NCBI GenBank assembly: GCA_963966185.1
Contig: CAWZYM010000318.1
Span: 704,001-768,000, forward strand
Length of the DNA: 64,000 bases
DNA from: Rhabditoides inermis
Lineage: Eukaryota; Nematoda; Chromadorea; Rhabditida; Rhabditidae
Reading direction: 5' to 3'
How positions within the stretch are numbered: position 1 is the stretch's first letter; the number at the start of each line of letters is the position of its first letter. Position numbers and translations under genes: made by a program. Positions 59,175-64,000 of this stretch are shown here, piece after piece. The notes under the pieces were generated by a model. The model was not told where the DNA came from. It did no database searches and worked only from the letters and a program-made list of their open reading frames with translations.

Positions 59175-60308
59175 CTAGCAGAGCAGCAGTACCATGACGA
59201 TCACAGTGAGGAGGGAGGTGAGGGCGGCCGAGTTGGCGGCCGTTCGGAACGCCTCCTCCGTGCACAGCCGGTGGCCGTCGGCCGCGAAAGAGTGCGCGGT
59301 GGTGAGGGGGGACGGAAGGTCGACAACCTGGAAGGAACCATCTCGGGGGGTTCTTAGGGGACCAGCTCATACAACCACAATCAAGAGCAAGGGTTCCTTA
59401 GTTGCCAGAGAGACTGTCTCATCCTACCAATTAAGGTTATCATTCGAATAGTAGATAAGATGTATATAGAACGGAAATAAAACTCACCAGACACCGCCGC
59501 ACCACGTACCACTCGGCAGGAGAGAGGTCGGAGAGCGGGACAACTGTCTTCTTGCCGGCCTGCAAGGAGAGCGCTCTCTCCCTCTCCCTCTCCTTCTCTC
59601 TCTCTCTCTCTCACTCTCTCTCTCTTTCCCCCTCTCTCTCATTCTCTCTCTCATTGCTCCCTCCTCTCTCTTTCTTCCTCTCTCGCAAAAATGCTGCAAA
59701 CGTCTATCGCCTCACCACGGCCTATGCTACTGACCAACCCTTCCTCACCTGTGCAGGAATAGTCTTGGACACGACGACCTCCTTTGTCCGCTGGCTGGTG
59801 GCGGTCAGCTCGACGCGGGAGGCGGCAGCGAACGGGTAGTCCGAGCCGAGCTGCAAATACAGGACATTAGCACATTTCATTCAACTATCATAGGTTTTCC
59901 AGTTTACTTTTTTTTTTACAAATTCCTGAGAAAAGCTTCACTTCCTTGCCGATTCACATTTTTTGTGTTATATCAAAGCGGTACACCGACTCCATACTTG
60001 AGTACACCATGAAACGTAAACAAAAACATATAAAACAAACACCGTACCTGCACCCAGTAGTTGATCGTGTCATTGGAAGCCGCCGAAGCAGAGCCAATGA
60101 TCGTGATCTGAAAAGAACAAATAAGCAAAAGAGAGAGAAAGGGAGAGGGCGGGAGGGAGGGAGGGAGGGAGGGCGAGAGAAAGAGAGAGAGAGAGAGAAA
60201 CATAGAGAGAGAGGGAGGGGAGAGAGACAGGGGGAGAGAGAGAGAGAGAGCGAGATAGAGATAGAGATAGAGAGACAGAGAGAGAGCGAGAGAGAGAGAT
60301 AGAGAGAT

Positions 60309-60339
<31 letters not shown>

Positions 60340-61902
60340 CAGAAGGAGTGAGGGAGAACCCCACCTGCGCACACGCGGCGCTGAGGTCGTTGGCGCACAG
60401 AGCTGCCAGTCGACACGACTCGCAGCCGCCCTCCATCCGGTAGCAGATCACGTGCCATGACGGCTCGGGCACCAGGCCTGCAAAGGAAGGAGGGTGAAGA
60501 GGGGGAATCAGGAGGGAGGAGTTCTCACGATCATAATAATGACATATTCAGTCAGATTTCGGCATCAGACCTGCAAAGGGGAGGGTCAGTGAGGGAAGTG
60601 TGAGCAGAATCATTCAGAGCCTAGTCAAAGTTCGGCAAGAGGCCTGTAAGGGAGGGAGAGAGAGAAAGAAAGGACACTGTTTTCAGATTCCTTTAGAGCC
60701 TAGTCAGTGTTCGGCGCCAGGTCGGCAAGAAAGGAGAGGTGAGACAGAAGGGGGACCGTGTTTTCGGAACTTATATTCTATTCAAAACGTCCCTCGCTAC
60801 AGGGAAAGATTGGCGAGTAAAGTGAGGAACAACGTTGCGTTGCCAGAATCATTAAATTTCTAGTCCGATTTCGGCACCAGGCCTGCAATGGCTGAGTCAA
60901 AAGTGAACTGGGACTACGTTCTCACAGAATCATTCAACACCCAGCCGCAAGCAGTGAGCAGTGAGTTAGAGGACACCTTTGTCAAAATCTTTTTTAACAG
61001 AAGGAAAGAATATGTGAGTCACAAGGAGAACAATGTTATCAGACGTTTTCAGAATCATTCAGAATCTAGTCAGAGTCACCCCAAGCATGTAAAAGATTAG
61101 TCTGAAAATAGATTCCCTACAACTAGAACCTTGAACACTTAATTTATGTTCTAATTTAACGTCGTTTCTACTAAGAGTTGTAGTTTATGTACAATAGAAC
61201 ATTAGAACTGCTTCACTTTCAAAAGAACAACGCGACGACATAACAAAAGTGAACGTGGGATGAACTTTAGAGAGGTTTTTTTTTTAGATTTCAGACTGTC
61301 AACGGAAGAATCTCGGAACCCTGAGCAACATTTCCACAGACTCGGTGAGAGATAAACAACCGATTCTCTCTCCCCCTCTTTTCTCTCTCTCTCTCTCTCT
61401 CTCTCTCCCTCCCCTCTCTCTCCTCCCTTTTCCTCTGTCTTCCTCCGCATAATTGCATCCACCGCATCCAATCATCTCGTGTTATTTTATCTTCTCCTCT
61501 TTCTCTCCCCCTTTTTTCTTCAAGCTTCAACATAAAATAACGTCGAAATTAGGATCCCATAAATTCGACGTTGGCGAAGCGTTTCCCAGAATACATTGCG
61601 CGCTCTAATGAACGATTTAGATTCCGTCTCTCGGCCAACGACCTACGTTCCTGACGAAAGAGAGAGAGGCGGGGAGAGAGGGGGGAGAACGAGAGAGAGA
61701 GAGAGAGAACGGAGGGCTTTTTTTGCGGAATTCGTTATGAATAAGGGGGAGCTTTGTGCGTGAGTTTGAGTAATGCCATAGGGTTTCACTTGCGCCAGTG
61801 ACAAATGGGGTGATGTGTATGGGAAACGTGGAAGAAGAGAGAGGAGAGAGGAGAGAGAGAGAGAGAGAAAGGAGAGAGAGTAAGAGGGAGAGAGAGAAAG
61901 AA

Positions 61903-61934
<32 letters not shown>

Positions 61935-62119
61935 TTGCAACTCCCTCTAGTGTCGCAACGACAAAACAAAATAGCTTTTTTTCGTCTATGTTTCTCTCTT
62001 TCTGTGATTCTAGGTTGTCCATGAATGTCTGTGCACATCACACAGCGAGCGGAGATGAATGTCGAGATATGCTTGTTTTGGTATGTCTCATGACACAATC
62101 TGGACGCTCTCTCTCCCCC

Positions 62120-62180
<61 letters not shown>

Positions 62181-63150
62181 CTTCCCTCACCCTCTCCAAG
62201 GAAACTACCCAAATCCCGCTTGTTTGTCTCGCATGTCAATCAATATTAAGGTAGCGGAAAAAAACATAAACAACACAATGCAGCCCAATAAGATGAACAC
62301 AAAGTAAACAACAAACAAACCAGGTGAACATCACGAACCGGGTGGAATGATGAGTGTCTGTCCTGTCTTGTACTCGCAGGTCACTCCCGGCTTGGCCTCA
62401 GCGTAGCCGATCGTCGCCTCCGGACGGTCAGAACAGATCGAGAGCTGCAAAAAGGGAAGATGGAAGATGATGCTCTATAGATATAGCGTTTTCGTAATCA
62501 TACACTGTCTTTGAATGAAACGTATTTAAAAGATACAAGTATACAAAAAGATTTCGTCAGAACAGATCGAGAGCTGCAACATGAAAGATGATGATCTATA
62601 CAGTAAACAAGTAGGCCAAGCCTATTGATACCTATTGATAACAAGCCTATTGATACTAATTTTTCGTCTATTTCGCTGCGCATTGATCACCGTTCCCGGT
62701 CTGCTTATATTAAAATAGCTTGAAACGTATTGTGCACATTTATACAAGCGTGAGTTTTTTCGTTCAATTTAGATCGAGAGCTGCAAAATGGAAGATGATG
62801 TTCTTAAAAAGGAGAACCAATTGATCACCATTTAAGGTATGTGGTATATTAGAATAGCTTGAGACGTATTGTATACATGTATACAAACGTGATTTTTGTT
62901 CTCTCATCAGATTAGATCGAGCGCTGGAAAAAGGAAGATGTTTTTACAGTTCGAAACATAGTGAAATACACAACAGTTCAAAAAGTTCTAAAATACTCTC
63001 ATATTGAACGTCACTGAAATGCTTGCCATTTCATCTAGTCTAGACGAAACACACATCCCTCCATTTTCATTTGGACTTTCATTTAGGACGTCGCCTCTTT
63101 CTCTCGTCTCTTTCGTCTCTCTCTCACTCTCACCCTCTCTTTTCCCCTCC

Positions 63151-63188
<38 letters not shown>

Positions 63189-63773
63189 ATTGCTCTCCCG
63201 CCGACGACTCTGTCAGGGGTAAATTTATTAGAAACGAAAAGAGCGAGAGACGGGACATACAAAAAGCACGAAAGGATGGCGCACGAAAAAAGCCGAGTGG
63301 AAATTGATCGATCATCCCACCCCTTATGATAGGCGATGATGGATTACCCCTGGAGAGAGAGAGAGAGAGAGAATTGAATCAGAGGGGGATGCCCTCTTTC
63401 TCTCTGTCCACATCCCTATTCCCCCACATTCGATTTGCATTTTCGAGTGCCCTCGGAATTGTTGTGGTCAACACACAGTCAACACACGAGTTCGCCGTGC
63501 CCCTCGAAAGTCCGCAGCTCTTCTCAAAACAGCCGCTCCCCCGTTCCGCGACGCGGCTTTGGCGAGGTAAACAAGGAAACAAGTAAACAAGTAGGTGAAT
63601 CATGAAGTAAACAAGTAAACAAACAAACAACGCACCTGCAGCTCCGTCCAGACGTCGTCGGTGTTGGGGACAAAGTTCTGTTGGAGGACGCGCCGGCCGA
63701 GGGTGAAGTTGGAGGCGGAGGAGTTGGCGAACGCCCACACGTCCACCGAGGACACGTTGCAGCACACTTGCAG
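59175..63773 (-). CDS. Cysteine-containing, probably GPI-anchored surface protein (5' part outside window)
   Basis: Seven exons join in phase: 63636-63773, 62339-62444, 60365-60477, 60048-60107, 59749-59850, 59488-59559 and 59175-59327, giving 247 residues. The first visible exon starts at an acceptor in phase 0, so upstream exons lie beyond the window or were missed in the last 227 bp. No family recognised. Cysteine-bearing extracellular-looking segments (QVCCNVSSVDVW, LSICSDRPEATIGYAE, ICYRMEGGCESCRLAALCAND) and sites such as NFT and NDT for N-glycosylation are visible. The protein ends in a hydrophobic stretch (LTSLLTVIVMVLLLC) directly at the stop, fitting a GPI signal or tail anchor. AATAAA lies about 210 bp downstream. 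Introns 1 and 2 carry repeated copies of the following exon's acceptor edge. Confidence 0.75.
60139..60349. repeat. GA-rich microsatellite
   Basis: About 210 bp of GGGA, GA, GATA and GACA repeats within an intron, immediately after the donor of the exon at 60365-60477. Confidence 0.9.
60470..60900. repeat. Tandem copies of an acceptor edge in an intron of the surface protein gene
   Basis: Forward CTCGGGCACCAGGCCTGCAAAG (real edge, about 60464-60484) has relatives TTCGGCATCAGACCTGCAAA (60558), TTCGGCAAGAGGCCTGTAAG (60631), TTCGGCGCCAGGTCGGCAAG (60710) and TTCGGCACCAGGCCTGCAAT (60869). AATCATTCAGAGCCTAGTCA-like blocks lie between them. Confidence 0.85.
62115..62182. repeat. (CT)n microsatellite
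   Basis: Long CT tract in an intron of the surface protein gene. Similar tracts lie at 61377-61410, 61830-61935 (GA) and 63140-63187. Confidence 0.95.
62425..62950. repeat. Tandem copies of an acceptor edge in an intron of the surface protein gene
   Basis: The real edge CAGAACAGATCGAGAGCTGC (62429) is repeated exactly at 62559, then as TTTAGATCGAGAGCTGCAAA (62767) and ATTAGATCGAGCGCTGGAAA (62912). Each copy is followed by GGAAGATGaTG-like sequence. The copied part includes about 17 nt of exon plus the CAG acceptor. Confidence 0.9.
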
Positions 63774-64000
63774 CTGCAATGCGAGAGACGTTTGCCCCTG
63801 TCTTTCCGATAAAAAAATTCCACACGGTCTTTCACTTTGAGCACACTCTGGCAACGTATACGTTTCCCGTGTTGAGTTTGATACGCGTATTAAGATACGT
63901 GCTAATCTCTGAACGAAACACTTCCCTGAACGCAACATCGTCAATGTTCGCAGGCTCTTTGACCTTTGCGCGGTTTGCACTCCCTTTCTCCCTTCTTTCC
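63774..64000. other. Window edge, probable intron
   Basis: No exon identified. The surface protein gene is expected to continue beyond 64000. Confidence 0.4.

Overview
This is eukaryotic DNA from a nematode. The evidence is four near-identical major sperm protein (MSP) genes, a tandem pair of STR-superfamily-type chemoreceptor genes, RTE-clade retrotransposons, short introns (39-100 bp in compact genes) ending in TTTCAG-like acceptors, and likely spliced-leader acceptors directly before start codons. The msp genes carry an intron, whereas C. elegans msp genes are generally intronless, so a non-Caenorhabditis worm is likely. Dense (CT/GA)n microsatellites and a high intron density are notable. 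I did not try to fix the species. Exon models were built by hand from splice sites, phase continuity and protein sense; lengths were checked for frame.

Layout. 1-5,500: three msp genes, two in tandem on + (670-bp unit) and one inverted on -. Decayed copies of a CR1/Jockey-like LINE lie between the inverted genes. 5,500-24,000: gene-poor and microsatellite-rich. It holds a possible orphan terminal exon, a predicted secreted/single-pass membrane protein gene (+), a TTAA-flanked TIR element containing pol III-like boxes, a decayed LINE, and a Ly6-type GPI-anchored protein gene (-). 24,117-26,026: a small four-helix membrane protein (+). 26,418-26,861: the fourth msp, followed by a roughly 340-bp (TATATG)n array. 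29,082-31,836: an F-box protein gene (-). 32,863-58,523: one 24-exon gene (-), 742 codons. It encodes a protein tyrosine phosphatase-like protein whose catalytic cysteine is replaced by aspartate, resembling the nematode egg-activation pseudophosphatases EGG-4/EGG-5 in type and length. 59,175-63,773: the 3' part of a cysteine-containing, probably GPI-anchored surface protein gene (-) that runs off the window.

The introns of the pseudophosphatase gene are crowded. They hold a full-length intact RTE element with 13-bp target-site duplications (TSDs), a 5'-truncated RTE element with its own 13-bp TSD, two nested chemoreceptor genes with a TA-flanked MITE in front of one, a tRNA-derived SINE with a 12-bp TSD, and a TTAA-flanked MITE.

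Most unusual pattern: in at least six places in the two right-hand genes, the edge of an exon together with its splice site or stop codon has been copied in tandem into the neighbouring intron or UTR. Second: msp3 is a mosaic of its paralogues, which points to ectopic gene conversion. Functionally, the msp genes (sperm motility and oocyte-maturation signal) and an EGG-4/5-like gene (oocyte-to-embryo transition) both concern fertilisation, but nothing here shows that they act as a unit.
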